Shown in pieces: positions 1 through 8,974 of a DNA stretch of 48,355 nt. The position numbers and the translations under genes were made by a program. The stretch covers positions 1 through 48,355 of the forward strand of contig JAGGYM010000041.1 of NCBI GenBank assembly GCA_021162545.1, read 5' to 3'. This stretch comes from Dehalococcoidia bacterium (lineage in GTDB: Bacteria; Chloroflexota; Dehalococcoidia; GIF9; AB-539-J10). Positions within the stretch are counted from its first letter, which is position 1, and every line of letters starts with the position of its first letter. The notes under the pieces are model-generated. The model saw only the letters and a list, made by a program, of their open reading frames with translations, was not told the DNA's origin and searched no databases.

Positions 1-923
1 ACTATGAGCTCGTCGAGGGACTTGCCTTTGATTTCTTCAGTTCTGTATCCGTAAATGCTCTCGAAACCTTTATTGGCATCTATGATGTTGTTCTTCATAT
101 CAAGAATTACTATGCCTTCCAGAGAACGATCGAATATGGATTTGAAGCGTGCCTTCTGAATTTCTATTTCTTCCTCCGCTTTCTTGCGCTCGGTGGTGTT
201 TCGAGAAATCGTTAGCACAGCTACGACATTGCCAGCAGCATCTCTTACCGGTTTTTTTTGGTCTGAGAACCATAGCATTTCTTTCTGCCAGGGTACCTGA
301 TTTTCGACAGTCATGCTCTGACTGCTTGAGACTACTTGATGCATTTGCTTCATCATCAGGGTGGCTGCTGCCGGCTCGAAAAAGTCAAAGGGCGTTTTGC
401 CTAACAAATCGCTAGCCTTAACGCCATACTGGGGTGCAGCATTATAATATAAATACTTTCCTTCCAGGTCTTGCATGACAATAATATCTTCGGCACTTTC
501 AATAAGCAGTCTTAAGCGTTCCTCGCTTTCTTCCTTCCCCTCCTCTGCCTTTTTGCGCGCAGCGACCTGCCTGATAAAAGCCAGGAGACGGTCCAGGTCA
601 AGCGGCTTGGTTTCATAGGCTATTACCTTCTCTTCCCTTACAGCTTCAATGGCACTCTCCAGCGAAGCATAGCCGGTGATGATTATATACAGCATTCCAC
701 TGGATATTTCGGTGAGCTTATTGATTAAATCCAGACCTGATATATCAGGCAGTTTGATGTCCACAATTGCCAGGTCGAACGCCCTCTCCCGGCACAGGGC
801 AAGCGCGGCCCCTCCATCGTGAGCAACTCCAACATGATAACCTTCGGCTTCCAGGATATCCTGCAGGTTTGAAGCCAGGCTAACCTCATCATCTACAACC
901 AGTATCTCAAACGCTCTCTCCAT
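1..923 (-). CDS. Response regulator with PAS domains (3' end outside window)
   Basis: The reading frame starts at ATG 923 after an AGGTG ribosome site and stays open to base 1, so about 307 codons are seen and the C-terminus is missing. Residues 5-120 form a CheY-like receiver: acidic pair D11-D12, phospho-acceptor D55 in IVDIKLPD, the ITGYAS switch region and the K of TKPLD. After a charged linker comes a PAS domain (about 140-255) and then a second one starting ILDMKNNIIDANKGFESIYGY. The output module lies beyond the edge; it may be a histidine kinase, but this is not visible. Role: phosphorelay signal sensing in the cytoplasm; no membrane segment is seen. It follows a small HTH gene on the same strand, a pairing that suggests a local regulatory unit. 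Confidence 0.85.
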   Translation of the reverse strand, partial: MERAFEILVVDDEVSLASNLQDILEAEGYHVGVAHDGGAALALCRERAFDLAIVDIKLPDISGLDLINKLTEISSGMLYIIITGYASLESAIEAVREEKVIAYETKPLDLDRLLAFIRQVAARKKAEEGKEESEERLRLLIESAEDIIVMQDLEGKYLYYNAAPQYGVKASDLLGKTPFDFFEPAAATLMMKQMHQVVSSSQSMTVENQVPWQKEMLWFSDQKKPVRDAAGNVVAVLTISRNTTERKKAEEEIEIQKARFKSIFDRSLEGIVILDMKNNIIDANKGFESIYGYRTEEIKGKSLDELI

Positions 924-1015
924 AAAAGCACCTCATCAGACTCTTCCAGCAGGGCTACTTCCCGACGCAGGGACTTTACTTCTTCGAGGAGCTGTTTCTC
1001 CATCCTGTTTTCCAT
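893..1015 (-). CDS. Possible 40-aa charged helical peptide overlapping the response regulator start
   Basis: A short frame begins MENRMEKQLLEEVKSL and runs 40 residues, overlapping the first 31 bases of the response regulator gene in another frame. It is rich in Glu, Lys, Leu and Arg in a heptad-like pattern, as in a short coiled coil, and fills the gap between the HTH gene and the regulator. There is no strong ribosome site before ATG 1015. It may be a real small linker gene or chance; no function can be given. Confidence 0.3.
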   Translation of the reverse strand: MENRMEKQLLEEVKSLRREVALLEESDEVLLWRERLRYWL

Positions 1016-1075
1016 GTCTTTTTTCTGCTTCAGCAAGAAGAGGCTTCCTTTTCCTCTTCAACCATGCAGCGCAGG

Positions 1076-1282
1076 TCACTCATTCCTGGAACTGTTGAGA
1101 AGGGCAAGAACATCCTCCCGTCTGAACCTTAAATTGCTGCGGGGGCCAACTCTATACGATGTCAGCATCTTCTTCTTCTCCCACCGCCTGACCGTGTTGG
1201 GATGGACATTGAAAATAGAGGCCACTTCCTTTACGGTCAGCATCCTCTCGGGCAGATGACTTTTCTGCGCTCCTGTTTCCAT
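1076..1282 (-). CDS. Small MerR/excisionase-type (BldC-like) DNA-binding protein
   Basis: A 68-residue protein consisting of one winged-helix HTH: LTVKEVASIFNVHPNTVRRW is the HTH with recognition helix, followed by the wing YRVGPRSNLRFRREDV. This matches the HTH_17 (excisionase/BldC) type, which binds DNA without a ligand domain. A longer frame exists upstream, but ATG 1282 is preferred because GGAGGTGG sits just before it. Likely a transcriptional regulator, perhaps acting with the downstream response regulator; its target is unknown. Confidence 0.75.
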   Translation of the reverse strand: METGAQKSHLPERMLTVKEVASIFNVHPNTVRRWEKKKMLTSYRVGPRSNLRFRREDVLALLNSSRNE

Positions 1283-1316
1283 CTTCCACCTCCATTTTGC
1301 ACCAACTACTACTATC

Positions 1317-1322
1317 ATTATA
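1317..1322 (-). promoter_or_regulatory. Candidate -10 box for the HTH gene
   Basis: On the minus strand a perfect TATAAT lies about 35 bases before the HTH start codon. The corresponding -35 (CTTCCA at 17 bases) matches only 3 of 6 consensus bases, so this is weak evidence. Confidence 0.35.
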
Positions 1323-1453
1323 CAGGATATACCACCGAATGGAAGTGGATTCAATGGTTTTCGGGCAGGGATAGTATAGTAAATTAGTCCTGTATCAGGT
1401 TATTGCTAGCGTCCATCCTGGCTGCTCTGCAATGAAGGCATTACGAACTCCAG

Positions 1454-1990
1454 CTACGGGAGAATGTTCTGCGTGGCCCCAACTCCCAGCGAGATAAATT
1501 CTTCCAGCTCCAGCCCCAGTTCACAGCATGTGGCCATCTGCTGCCGGTTGATTTGAGGATTGAAGGTTTCCTCCCTGAAATGCCGCAGAACTTCTCTGTC
1601 CGTCAGACTCTCCAATTCGCCTGAATGCATCAGGACAGCAGCCATGATGAGTTCGCATAGCGGGTCGGTACAGTAAAGTGCCTTGTCCAGTTTTGTTTCC
1701 AGGGTTATGCTGTGGGCCTCGTTTTGACACAAGATAGCGTGCACTACAGCCGCTGAAGCGCCAAGGTCTCCGGCTATATCGGCACTTAACCTGCCGTGGC
1801 TGGCGGGGTCATCCTGAACCAACTCTGCATCTATGTCATAGAGAAGCCCCGTAAGTCCCCACTCATCCTCATCCTCCCCCAGCTTTCTGGCCAGAGTGCG
1901 CATGAGCGCCTCGGCAACCAGTATCTGCTTTACAAGCGTCTCACTCTCTACGTTGGCCTTAACGGCATTGAATGCTTCTTCCCTGGTCAT
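1454..1990 (-). CDS. Degenerate HD-domain protein (HDIG-type family)
   Basis: 178 residues, resembling the single-domain HD/HDIG proteins of about 180 residues that start MTREEA and carry GLLHDLD, a middle His, and HAI..HNE. Here the signature HD is Y51-D52 (GLLYDID) and the later HN is Q89-N90 (HAILCQNEAH), while H65 (ASHG) and H84 remain. Losing the H of the HD pair and another putative metal ligand suggests that phosphohydrolase activity is lost or altered; the comparison with the family is from memory. ATG 1990 is chosen over GTG 1999 because GAAGGTGA lies at the right distance. It precedes the HTH gene on the same strand. Confidence 0.65.
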   Translation of the reverse strand: MTREEAFNAVKANVESETLVKQILVAEALMRTLARKLGEDEDEWGLTGLLYDIDAELVQDDPASHGRLSADIAGDLGASAAVVHAILCQNEAHSITLETKLDKALYCTDPLCELIMAAVLMHSGELESLTDREVLRHFREETFNPQINRQQMATCCELGLELEEFISLGVGATQNILP

Positions 1991-2051
1991 CTCTCTCACC
2001 TTCTCTTGACCACTACCTCTCCCTTATATGATAACCTATTCTCCTCAAATT

Positions 2052-3302
2052 TTATACACTTCCTGCAGGATTGCCTCCGTGCATTCGTCTCAGGAGAAGG
2101 CTCAGCACGAGGCCGGTGACGCTTAGCACGGCACATATCAAGAAGGCTATGCGATAGCTGCCGGTTGTGTCGAATATCATGCCCGCCAGCAAGGGTCCGA
2201 TGGCTTCCCCAATTTGCCCTCCGCATATGGTGGCACCAAAAAGCGCGCCAAGCGAAGCCAGCCCAAACAATTCAGCTATCGTTGGCACCAGCAGCGCTAT
2301 CAACCCTCCGAAGCTGAAGCCAAAAACGATGACAAAGAAGTAAAGCATCCACGTTTCATGGGCCACCTGCAGCCAGAACGTGGCGACCGTCATGAGAACG
2401 AAGCAGATGACGAGGGCAGATTTATTGCCCAGCCTGTCCCCGGCCATGCCCAGCACGATTCTGCCGACGGCGCTGGCTCCAACCATGGTTGCCAGGATAT
2501 TGGCTGCGCTGGTTGTTGAAATTCCCATGCCAGTGGCATAGATAGCAATGTGCACCGCCATGATGCCGAGACAGAACAGCCCGCAGAAGAACATGGTGAA
2601 GAGAGTCCAGAATTGCCTCGTTTGCACTGTCTCCTTGAGAGAAAGTGCCCGGGGTTGCGACAGGTCTGGATTTTTCTTCCCATCCACCTCCTTTGCCCCA
2701 TATGGAGAAAGGCCCATCCGGGCAGGGTCTTGCCTGACAAATTGGGCCGCCGTTACAATCAACACCAGCGCGACCGCGCCGACCATGGTATAGGAGCTGC
2801 GCCAGCCGTAGCTGGATATGAGCCACCTGGCCACCTGTGGCATAATAAATCCTCCGGTGCCTACGCCGGCCAGAACTATACCCGTCATCAAGCCCCTCCT
2901 CCTGACGAACCACCTCGATATCGTGGATAGCAGGGGAGCCGACGCACCGCTCAATCCCAGGCCAACCATGACACCGTAGAAGAGATATAGCTCCCAGATG
3001 GCACTGATGTGGGACATCAATAAGTAACCCAGCCCCAGAGAGAGACCACACCCCGTCACGACGAACCTGGGGCCGAACCGGTCATTCAGCCTGCCGATGA
3101 TGATGGAAAAGACGCCGAACATAATCATGCAGAGTGAGAAAGCTCCTGATGTCGCTGCCCTGGTCCAGCCGAACTCGGCTAGCACGGGTTCGAAGAAGAT
3201 GCCAAAGGTGTAATTGGTTCCCCAGGTTGCTATCTGGATAAAGAAGGCAAGTGCGACTATGATATAGCCATAAAATACTTTCGGCTTCTTCTCTTCTATC
3301 AC
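2052..3302 (-). CDS. MFS transporter, OFA/monocarboxylate-like
   Basis: 416 residues with the hydrophobicity pattern of a 12-helix major facilitator. Helix 1 is at about 10-32. The loop 2-3 signature GRLNDRFGPRFV and a second-half equivalent GMAGDRLGNKS are present, with a central hydrophilic loop at about 195-225. The N-terminal YGYIIVALAFFIQ..GTNYTFGIFFEP resembles the oxalate/formate antiporter and monocarboxylate branch, so an organic acid substrate is likely but unproven. Start is GTG 3302. It lies about 90 bases after uvrA on the same strand and could be read from the uvrA promoter. Confidence 0.8.
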   Translation of the reverse strand: MIEEKKPKVFYGYIIVALAFFIQIATWGTNYTFGIFFEPVLAEFGWTRAATSGAFSLCMIMFGVFSIIIGRLNDRFGPRFVVTGCGLSLGLGYLLMSHISAIWELYLFYGVMVGLGLSGASAPLLSTISRWFVRRRGLMTGIVLAGVGTGGFIMPQVARWLISSYGWRSSYTMVGAVALVLIVTAAQFVRQDPARMGLSPYGAKEVDGKKNPDLSQPRALSLKETVQTRQFWTLFTMFFCGLFCLGIMAVHIAIYATGMGISTTSAANILATMVGASAVGRIVLGMAGDRLGNKSALVICFVLMTVATFWLQVAHETWMLYFFVIVFGFSFGGLIALLVPTIAELFGLASLGALFGATICGGQIGEAIGPLLAGMIFDTTGSYRIAFLICAVLSVTGLVLSLLLRRMHGGNPAGSV

Positions 3303-3390
3303 GATGTAAATTCCACCACCAGCATGAGGCCCCGGCGCTACTTCTATTGTCCTGTTATGGCAGGCACTGCCACCAAAAAGCGATAGCGCA

Positions 3391-6354
3391 TCAAGCTCCC
3401 TTTCCAGTGGAACTGCGCGCTTCTCTTTCCAGTACCCTTTTTAAGTAACTTCCGGTAGTCGAGGACTTTTCCCTGGCAATATCCTCGGGGGTTCCCGTTG
3501 TTATAAGATAGCCACCCTCATCACCAGCCCCGGGGCCGAGGTCAATGATGTAGTCGGCGTTCTTGACCACGTCCAGGTGATGCTCGATGACGATTACCGT
3601 GTTGCCGCCTTCAACCAGGCGATGCAACACCTGCAGGAGAGAGGCAATGTCAGGAAAGGAAAGCCCCGTGGTTGGCTCATCCAGGATGTAGAGCGTATTG
3701 CCCGTGAAGCGTCGGGACAGCTCGGAGGCCAGCTTTACCCGCTGTGCCTCGCCTCCAGAGAGCGTGGGCGCTGGCTGCCCCAGACAGATATACCCCAGGC
3801 CGACGTCACGGAGGGTTTCCAGCTTCCTTTTTGCCTGCGGGAAGTGCTCGAAGAAGGCCAGCGCTTCGTCCACGGTCATATCCAAAACTTCGGCGATGTT
3901 TTTCCCCTTGAAGCGAATCTCCAGAGCTTCGCGGTTGTACCTTTTTCCGTGACATAACTCACAGGGAACGGTGACATCGGGCAAAAATTGCATCTCTATC
4001 TGGACGTACCCGGCGCCCTGGCAGGCCTCACAGCGCCCTCCCTTGACGTTGAAGGAAAATCGCCCTGGCTGGTAGCCGCGCACCCTTGATTCGGGAACTT
4101 CGGCGAAGAGCTGCCTCACGGGGGTAAATAGCCCCGTGTAGGTGGCTGGATTACTCCTCGGCGTCCTTCCGATGGGCGACTGGTCGATGTTGATGACCTT
4201 ATCGATGTGCTCTGTGCCCCTGATGCTATCGCACTTTCCCGGTCTGTCCGCTGCCCGGTAGAAGCTGCGCGCCAGGCGCTTGTAGAGTATTTCGTTGATG
4301 AGGGAGCTCTTGCCCGAGCCGGAAACACCGGTAATGCAGACCAGTCGTCCCAGGGGGATAGCGACATCGATGTCCTTGAGATTGTTCTCCCTGGCACCCT
4401 TGATCAGCAGTTCCTTTCCAGAGCCGGGGCGGCGCCGCGGCGGCAGGGGAATCATCTTTCTTCCACTGAGGTACTGCCCCGTTATCGAAGCAGGGCAGTT
4501 CAGGATATCCGGCAGCGGCCCCGTGGCCACGATGCCTCCGCCGCTTTTCCCAGCGCCTGGCCCCATGTCCACAATGTAGTCGGCGGCTCTCATCATGACC
4601 TCGTCATGCTCCACGACGATCACGGTGTTGCCCAGGTCCCTCAGCCGTTGCAGCGTGGCTATCAGGCGAGAGCCATCGGCAGGATGCAATCCCACGGTGG
4701 GTTCATCACAGATGTAGAGCACGCCGCTGAGACCGCTGCCGATCTGGGTGGCCAGGTGTATTCTCTGAGCTTCACCACCCGAGAGGGTGGATGAAGGACG
4801 GTCCAGTGTAAGGTAACCCAGGCCAATGCCCTGCAAAAATCCCAGGCGGGAGCGGATTTCCTTGATGACCTGGCGGGCTATAGCAAGCTCCCGGGGAGCG
4901 ATATGGTCGCTCAGTTCCTCTACCCATTCCAGGGCCCCGGTGACCGCCAATTCAGTAATATCCATGATGTTTTTGCCCCCGATGGTCACCGCCAGGGATT
5001 CAGGCTTGAGTCTCCTGCCCTGGCAGGTTGGACAGGGACGGGAGGACATGTATCTGCCAATATAGGCGCGGGTGGCATCGGAGTCGGTCTCGCGGTAGCG
5101 GCGCTCCAGCATGGGAATGACGCCTTCGAACCTGGTGTAGTAGTGGCGCAGTCCACCGTGGCTGCCCACATAAGTCACGGGAATCATCTCCTCTTCATTG
5201 CCATGGAGAATCAGGTCAAGGAGAGACTCATCCATCTCTCTAACCGGCGTGGAGAGGGAGAAACCATAGCGCTGGCCCAGTGACTCTATCATGCTGCTGT
5301 ACCAGGTGCTCGTGGAGCCATTCCTGGCCCAGGGATGTATAGCGCCTTCCCCCAGGCTGAGACTCCTGTCGGGCACGACGAGATTGGGATCTATCTCCAT
5401 CTTGCATCCCAGCCCGGTGCAGGCAGGGCAGGCCCCGTGGGGGTTGTTGAAGCTAAAGGTTCTGGGCTCAATTTCACCCAGGCTGATGCCACAGTAGGCA
5501 CAGGCGAAGTGCTCTGAGAAAAGCATCTCTTCGCCATCCATGATGGAAATAAGCACTATACCCGACCCCAGCTTGAGAGCCGTCTCGATAGAATCAGCCA
5601 GGCGCGCGGAATCCTCCCCTTTCTCTATCTGCAACCGGTCGACCACCACTTCTATCACGTGCTTTTTGTTCTTGTCGAGCTGAAATTCATCGGAGAGGTC
5701 GTGAATTTCTCCATCAACGCGCGCCCTGATGAAGCCCGCCCGGCGCAGATCCTGGAATATGCCCTGGTGCTCGCCCTTGCGGCCCGTCACCAACGGCGCC
5801 AGCACCATGAAGCGGGTTTCCCCTGGCATTTCCTGGACGGCATCCACTATTTGCTGCACCGTCTGTCGGGAAATGGCGCGCCCGCACTGCGGACAGTGCG
5901 GATGTCCGATGCGCGCAAAAAGGAGTCGCAGGTAATCGTATATCTCGGTCATCGTACCCACCGTGGAGCGGGGATTGTGAGAGGGGCTTTTCTGGTCAAT
6001 GGCGATGGCCGGGCTCAAGCCTTCGATATAGTCCACATCGGGCCTATCCATCTGCCCCAGGAACTGGCGGGCATAGGCAGAAAGAGATTCCACGTAGCGA
6101 CGCTGGCCCTCGGCGTAGATGGTATCAAAGGCCAGGGAGCTCTTGCCCGAACCGGAAACGCCGGTGACGACCACCAGCTTGTTCCTGGGGAGAGAAACGT
6201 CTATGTTCTTGAGGTTGTGCTCCCGGGCACCCTTGACGAATATGACCTCAGGGACAGTTCCGGCGCTTCTGCCCGACTCCACATCGTTGCAGAGAGCTGC
6301 TGCATTTTGCCTCACATCCTCTCCCTGTCCCCGGTTAAACATGGCCTCCAGCAT
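3391..6354 (-). CDS. uvrA: Excinuclease ABC subunit A
   Basis: 987 residues from ATG 6354; the damage-sensing ATPase of nucleotide excision repair, which loads UvrB. Two ABC units are visible: the first Walker [20 protein letters not shown], zinc cysteines CPQC and CAYC...CPAC, and signature [12 protein letters not shown]; the second Walker [17 protein letters not shown], zinc module CEAC...CELC, and signature [12 protein letters not shown]. The N-terminus is 30-40 residues longer than usual before [13 protein letters not shown] frame open further upstream is rejected because a terminator lies at 6388-6422. ATG 6354 sits 6 bases after a TACAAT -10 box, suggesting a leaderless mRNA; GTG 6315 with GGGAGAGG before it is an alternative. 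Confidence 0.97.
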   Translation of the reverse strand: MLEAMFNRGQGEDVRQNAAALCNDVESGRSAGTVPEVIFVKGAREHNLKNIDVSLPRNKLVVVTGVSGSGKSSLAFDTIYAEGQRRYVESLSAYARQFLGQMDRPDVDYIEGLSPAIAIDQKSPSHNPRSTVGTMTEIYDYLRLLFARIGHPHCPQCGRAISRQTVQQIVDAVQEMPGETRFMVLAPLVTGRKGEHQGIFQDLRRAGFIRARVDGEIHDLSDEFQLDKNKKHVIEVVVDRLQIEKGEDSARLADSIETALKLGSGIVLISIMDGEEMLFSEHFACAYCGISLGEIEPRTFSFNNPHGACPACTGLGCKMEIDPNLVVPDRSLSLGEGAIHPWARNGSTSTWYSSMIESLGQRYGFSLSTPVREMDESLLDLILHGNEEEMIPVTYVGSHGGLRHYYTRFEGVIPMLERRYRETDSDATRAYIGRYMSSRPCPTCQGRRLKPESLAVTIGGKNIMDITELAVTGALEWVEELSDHIAPRELAIARQVIKEIRSRLGFLQGIGLGYLTLDRPSSTLSGGEAQRIHLATQIGSGLSGVLYICDEPTVGLHPADGSRLIATLQRLRDLGNTVIVVEHDEVMMRAADYIVDMGPGAGKSGGGIVATGPLPDILNCPASITGQYLSGRKMIPLPPRRRPGSGKELLIKGARENNLKDIDVAIPLGRLVCITGVSGSGKSSLINEILYKRLARSFYRAADRPGKCDSIRGTEHIDKVINIDQSPIGRTPRSNPATYTGLFTPVRQLFAEVPESRVRGYQPGRFSFNVKGGRCEACQGAGYVQIEMQFLPDVTVPCELCHGKRYNREALEIRFKGKNIAEVLDMTVDEALAFFEHFPQAKRKLETLRDVGLGYICLGQPAPTLSGGEAQRVKLASELSRRFTGNTLYILDEPTTGLSFPDIASLLQVLHRLVEGGNTVIVIEHHLDVVKNADYIIDLGPGAGDEGGYLITTGTPEDIAREKSSTTGSYLKRVLEREARSSTGKGA

Positions 6355-6360
6355 GACACA

Positions 6361-6389
6361 ATTGTAACACCAGCGTTTCCTTCTTTGAA
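6361..6389 (-). promoter_or_regulatory. Predicted uvrA promoter, leaderless geometry
   Basis: Minus strand: TTCAAA (-35, + coordinates 6384-6389, 4 of 6), 17-base spacer, TACAAT (-10, 6361-6366, 5 of 6), then 6 bases to ATG 6354. The start site would fall on or next to the A of the start codon. The -35 box overlaps the end of the hppA terminator T-tract. Confidence 0.5.
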
Positions 6390-6422
6390 AAAAGGAGGGG
6401 ATGGCTTCCTGCCATCCCCTCC
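6385..6422 (-). terminator. Rho-independent terminator of hppA
   Basis: On the minus strand a perfect 12-bp stem GGAGGGGATGGC / GCCATCCCCTCC with a 5-base loop is followed directly by TTTTTT, 22 bases after the hppA stop codon. This is the clearest intrinsic terminator in the window. Confidence 0.92.
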
Positions 6423-6443
6423 GGGGATTTCCTTCGGGCAAGT

Positions 6444-8648
6444 TTACACGATCCAGAGAGGACACATCACTAGTGTCACGGTAGCGATGAGCTTGGCCAC
6501 GATGTGCAGCGAAGGCCCTACGGTGTCCTTGAGTGGGTCACCGACGGTGTCGCCGACCACGCCGGCGGCATGGGCAAAAGAACCTTTGCCGAGGACTTCG
6601 CCGTTTTCACCTTTGAGCTGTCCGTCTTCAATGTACTTCTTGGCATTATCCCAAGAACCTCCACTGTTGTTCATGAAGGAAGCCATGAGAATAGAAGCGA
6701 TGGTTCCCACCATCAGGAAGGCTCCCACTGCCATGGGAGCATCGTAGCCGGGAATGAACCTGAAGATAAGGCCGATAACTACCGGGAGAAGTATAGGCAA
6801 AAGGCCGGGGGCGATCATGCCCTTCAACGCTGCCTTGGTAGTAATATCGACGGCCTGTCCGTAATCGGGTTGGGAGGTGCCTGCCATGATGCCGGGGTCC
6901 GATTTAATCTGGCGGCGCACCTCATCAATTATCTTGCCTGCTGCCCTGCCTACCGACTGCAACGACCAGGAACTGAAAAGGTAGACCATCATGATAGCCA
7001 GGACGCCGCCGATAAAGACCTCGGGGCGAACCAGGTTCACAACGAACATCGACCCCTCCACACCCTGGAAGAGCTGCACCCTGTCGAAGTAGGCCTGGAA
7101 AAGAAGGAAACCGGCCAGACCTGCAGAGACCATGGCATATCCCTTGGTCAGGGCCTTGGTGGTGTTACCGGTAGCGTCGAGGTGATCGGTAATTCTTCTT
7201 ATCTCACCGCCTGCGTGGGTGAATTCGTTGATTCCGTTGGCGTTGTCGGTAATGGGGCCGAAGGTGTCTTCAGCCAGGATGAAGGAACAGGTCATCAACA
7301 TGCCCATGGTGGCTATGGCAGAGCCATATGCTCCGCTGATCCACCAGGGAATGTCCAGCCCCGCCTGCGTGCCGAACCAGTAGGATACGAGAAGGGCGAC
7401 GCTGATGATGAGGGTGGTGGGCAAGACGGTCTCGAATCCCTTGGCCATTCCCGTTACTATCGTGGTTGCCGGACCCGTCTTGCAGGCCTCGGCAATGTCC
7501 CTCGTCGGGCCATGATTGGCTTCGGTGTAGTACTGCGTGACGTAAACTACGAACACGCTGAAGAACAGACCGATGAGCCCTGCGCCCATGAGCCACGCCC
7601 ATCCACTGGTCATGGGGCCGAACATCGATTTGCAGACGAAAACCATACATACGGCTGAGATAGCCAGGGCTACATAATAGCCCCGGTTGAGGGCGTTCAT
7701 GGGGTTCTCCTTCTCTCCTCTGGCGTGGACGGAGAGGATTCCAACAAGGCTGGCAAAGATTCCGAATGCACGAATGACGAGAGGGAAGAGCACCCAGCCG
7801 ACGGCTACCATCGGGGAGAAACCCAGCTTGATGGATGCAGTGTACAGTGCCACACCTATAATCATGGCACCTATATTCTCAGCCGCCGTGGATTCAAACA
7901 GGTCCGCGCCACGGCCGGCGCAGTCTCCGACGTTGTCTCCAACCAGGTCGGCGATCACCGCGGCGTTGCGGGGGTCATCTTCGGGGATACCAGCTTCAAC
8001 TTTGCCGGCGAGGTCAGCCCCCATGTCAGCCGCCTTGGTATATATACCTCCACCGAGCTGTGCAAAGAGAGCGACCATACTGGCTCCGAAACCGAAACCG
8101 ACGATGATGTGAGGAGCGATTTCGGGATGGCTGGCTCCGCCGAAGGCGAAGAACATGGCCGTTACTCCGATCAGGCTGAGGGTGATAACGAGAAAACCGG
8201 AGACCGCTCCTCCTCTCAGGGCTACTTTGATGGCTGCATTTAATCCCTTGTGGGAAGCAGCGGCGCAGCGCACGTTGGACTTGACCGCAATCAACATCCC
8301 CAGGAATCCGGAAGCACAGGAGCAAATCGCCCCCACCAGGAAGGCGACCGACGTCCTCCACCCCAGACCAAAAGCAGTTAGCTGGAACATATCCAGCTCT
8401 TTGGGGCTACTCAGCTTACCAATCAGCACGCCAATCAGTATCGCCACCACTACGGCAGTTATGCCGATGGTGGAATACTGGCGTTTGAGGAAAGCCCAGG
8501 CGCCCTCTGTGATCAAGGCGTTGACTGCGCGGGCCTCCTTCGATCCCTGGTCGGCGTTCATGATGAACTTCACCAGATACAGGGCGAAGGCAATGCCAAC
8601 GACGCAACCCACCACGACCACCCAGAAAATACCGGGAACTTGTGACAT
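6444..8648 (-). CDS. hppA: Membrane-bound proton-translocating pyrophosphatase, K+-independent type
   Basis: 734 residues, the usual length for this 16-helix integral membrane enzyme, which couples PPi hydrolysis to ion pumping. Visible hallmarks: [20 protein letters not shown] and [18 protein letters not shown] (PPi and Mg binding), DNANGINEF, and the third acidic loop [17 protein letters not shown] near the end. At [10 protein letters not shown] the positions that distinguish the subfamilies carry K498 and T501, the pair known from K+-independent H+-pumps (Ala and Gly in K+-dependent ones). ATG 8648 follows GGAGG. Single-gene unit with its own promoter, a leader hairpin and a strong terminator. 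Confidence 0.96.
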   Translation of the reverse strand: MSQVPGIFWVVVVGCVVGIAFALYLVKFIMNADQGSKEARAVNALITEGAWAFLKRQYSTIGITAVVVAILIGVLIGKLSSPKELDMFQLTAFGLGWRTSVAFLVGAICSCASGFLGMLIAVKSNVRCAAASHKGLNAAIKVALRGGAVSGFLVITLSLIGVTAMFFAFGGASHPEIAPHIIVGFGFGASMVALFAQLGGGIYTKAADMGADLAGKVEAGIPEDDPRNAAVIADLVGDNVGDCAGRGADLFESTAAENIGAMIIGVALYTASIKLGFSPMVAVGWVLFPLVIRAFGIFASLVGILSVHARGEKENPMNALNRGYYVALAISAVCMVFVCKSMFGPMTSGWAWLMGAGLIGLFFSVFVVYVTQYYTEANHGPTRDIAEACKTGPATTIVTGMAKGFETVLPTTLIISVALLVSYWFGTQAGLDIPWWISGAYGSAIATMGMLMTCSFILAEDTFGPITDNANGINEFTHAGGEIRRITDHLDATGNTTKALTKGYAMVSAGLAGFLLFQAYFDRVQLFQGVEGSMFVVNLVRPEVFIGGVLAIMMVYLFSSWSLQSVGRAAGKIIDEVRRQIKSDPGIMAGTSQPDYGQAVDITTKAALKGMIAPGLLPILLPVVIGLIFRFIPGYDAPMAVGAFLMVGTIASILMASFMNNSGGSWDNAKKYIEDGQLKGENGEVLGKGSFAHAAGVVGDTVGDPLKDTVGPSLHIVAKLIATVTLVMCPLWIV

Positions 8649-8702
8649 TACGTACCTCCTTTAATTTATTACAAACTGGCTCGACCTGTTTTATCGACTA
8701 CA

Positions 8703-8743
8703 GTAAAAACGGGCATCTGGCCCCTGGAGGGACAAATGCCCGT
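8703..8743 (-). terminator. Terminator-like hairpin in the hppA leader (possible attenuator)
   Basis: Minus strand: stem ACGGGCAT / ATGCCCGT with an inner CCCT / AGGG stem, then TTTTT. It lies between the predicted hppA promoter and ATG 8648, about 55 bases before the gene. There is no minus-strand gene upstream that it could obviously terminate until fumB, more than 1.1 kb away, so a premature-termination (attenuation) role is inferred. Confidence 0.6.
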
Positions 8744-8778
8744 CTCTTTATTCCTCGGAGAAAACATAACGACGAGTA

Positions 8779-8808
8779 AATTTAGCACTAAAGTAATGGG
8801 GGTGTCAA
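8779..8808 (-). promoter_or_regulatory. Predicted hppA promoter
   Basis: Minus strand: perfect TTGACA (8803-8808), 18-base spacer, TAAATT (8779-8784, 4 of 6). It implies a leader of about 125 bases containing the hairpin at 8703-8743. Confidence 0.6.
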
Positions 8809-8844
8809 TAGCGCGAATTGAATTTTGTCAAGACTCTTTAGAAA

Positions 8845-8928
8845 TGTCCTTTACAAATTAAGGACAATCTCCCCTTTATTTATTGCCGTGAGAGAGACAC
8901 CATGCTAAAACGAGGTCTATTATAGACC
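8845..8928. promoter_or_regulatory. Two dyads between hppA and the CBS pseudogene
   Basis: This is the divergent gap of 326 bases between hppA and the CBS gene. Besides the hppA promoter it holds two inverted repeats: TGTCCTT / AAGGACA (8845-8866, 8-base spacer) and GGTCTA / TAGACC (8914-8928, 3-base spacer). The second contains TATTAT, a possible -10 box for the CBS gene. They may be operators; no regulator can be named. Confidence 0.3.
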
Positions 8929-8974
8929 AGGAACGAGACTTTGAGGCAAACCATGTTCTGCAAGGAAGGAAGAG

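Noticed and set aside
5659-6747. A 362-codon plus-strand frame opposite uvrA and hppA.
   Set aside because: It is antisense to two intact, strongly conserved genes and shows no family motif; a product of codon composition.
6504-7658. A 384-codon plus-strand frame opposite hppA.
   Set aside because: Low-complexity His/Gly/Glu pattern expected from antisense of a membrane protein gene; no start signals.
8649-8780. Fluoride (crcB) riboswitch upstream of the pyrophosphatase, suggested by the similar end CAGAUGCCC...ACUG.
   Set aside because: The conserved GGCGAUG start and pseudoknot pairing of that class could not be found; only a loose resemblance at one end.
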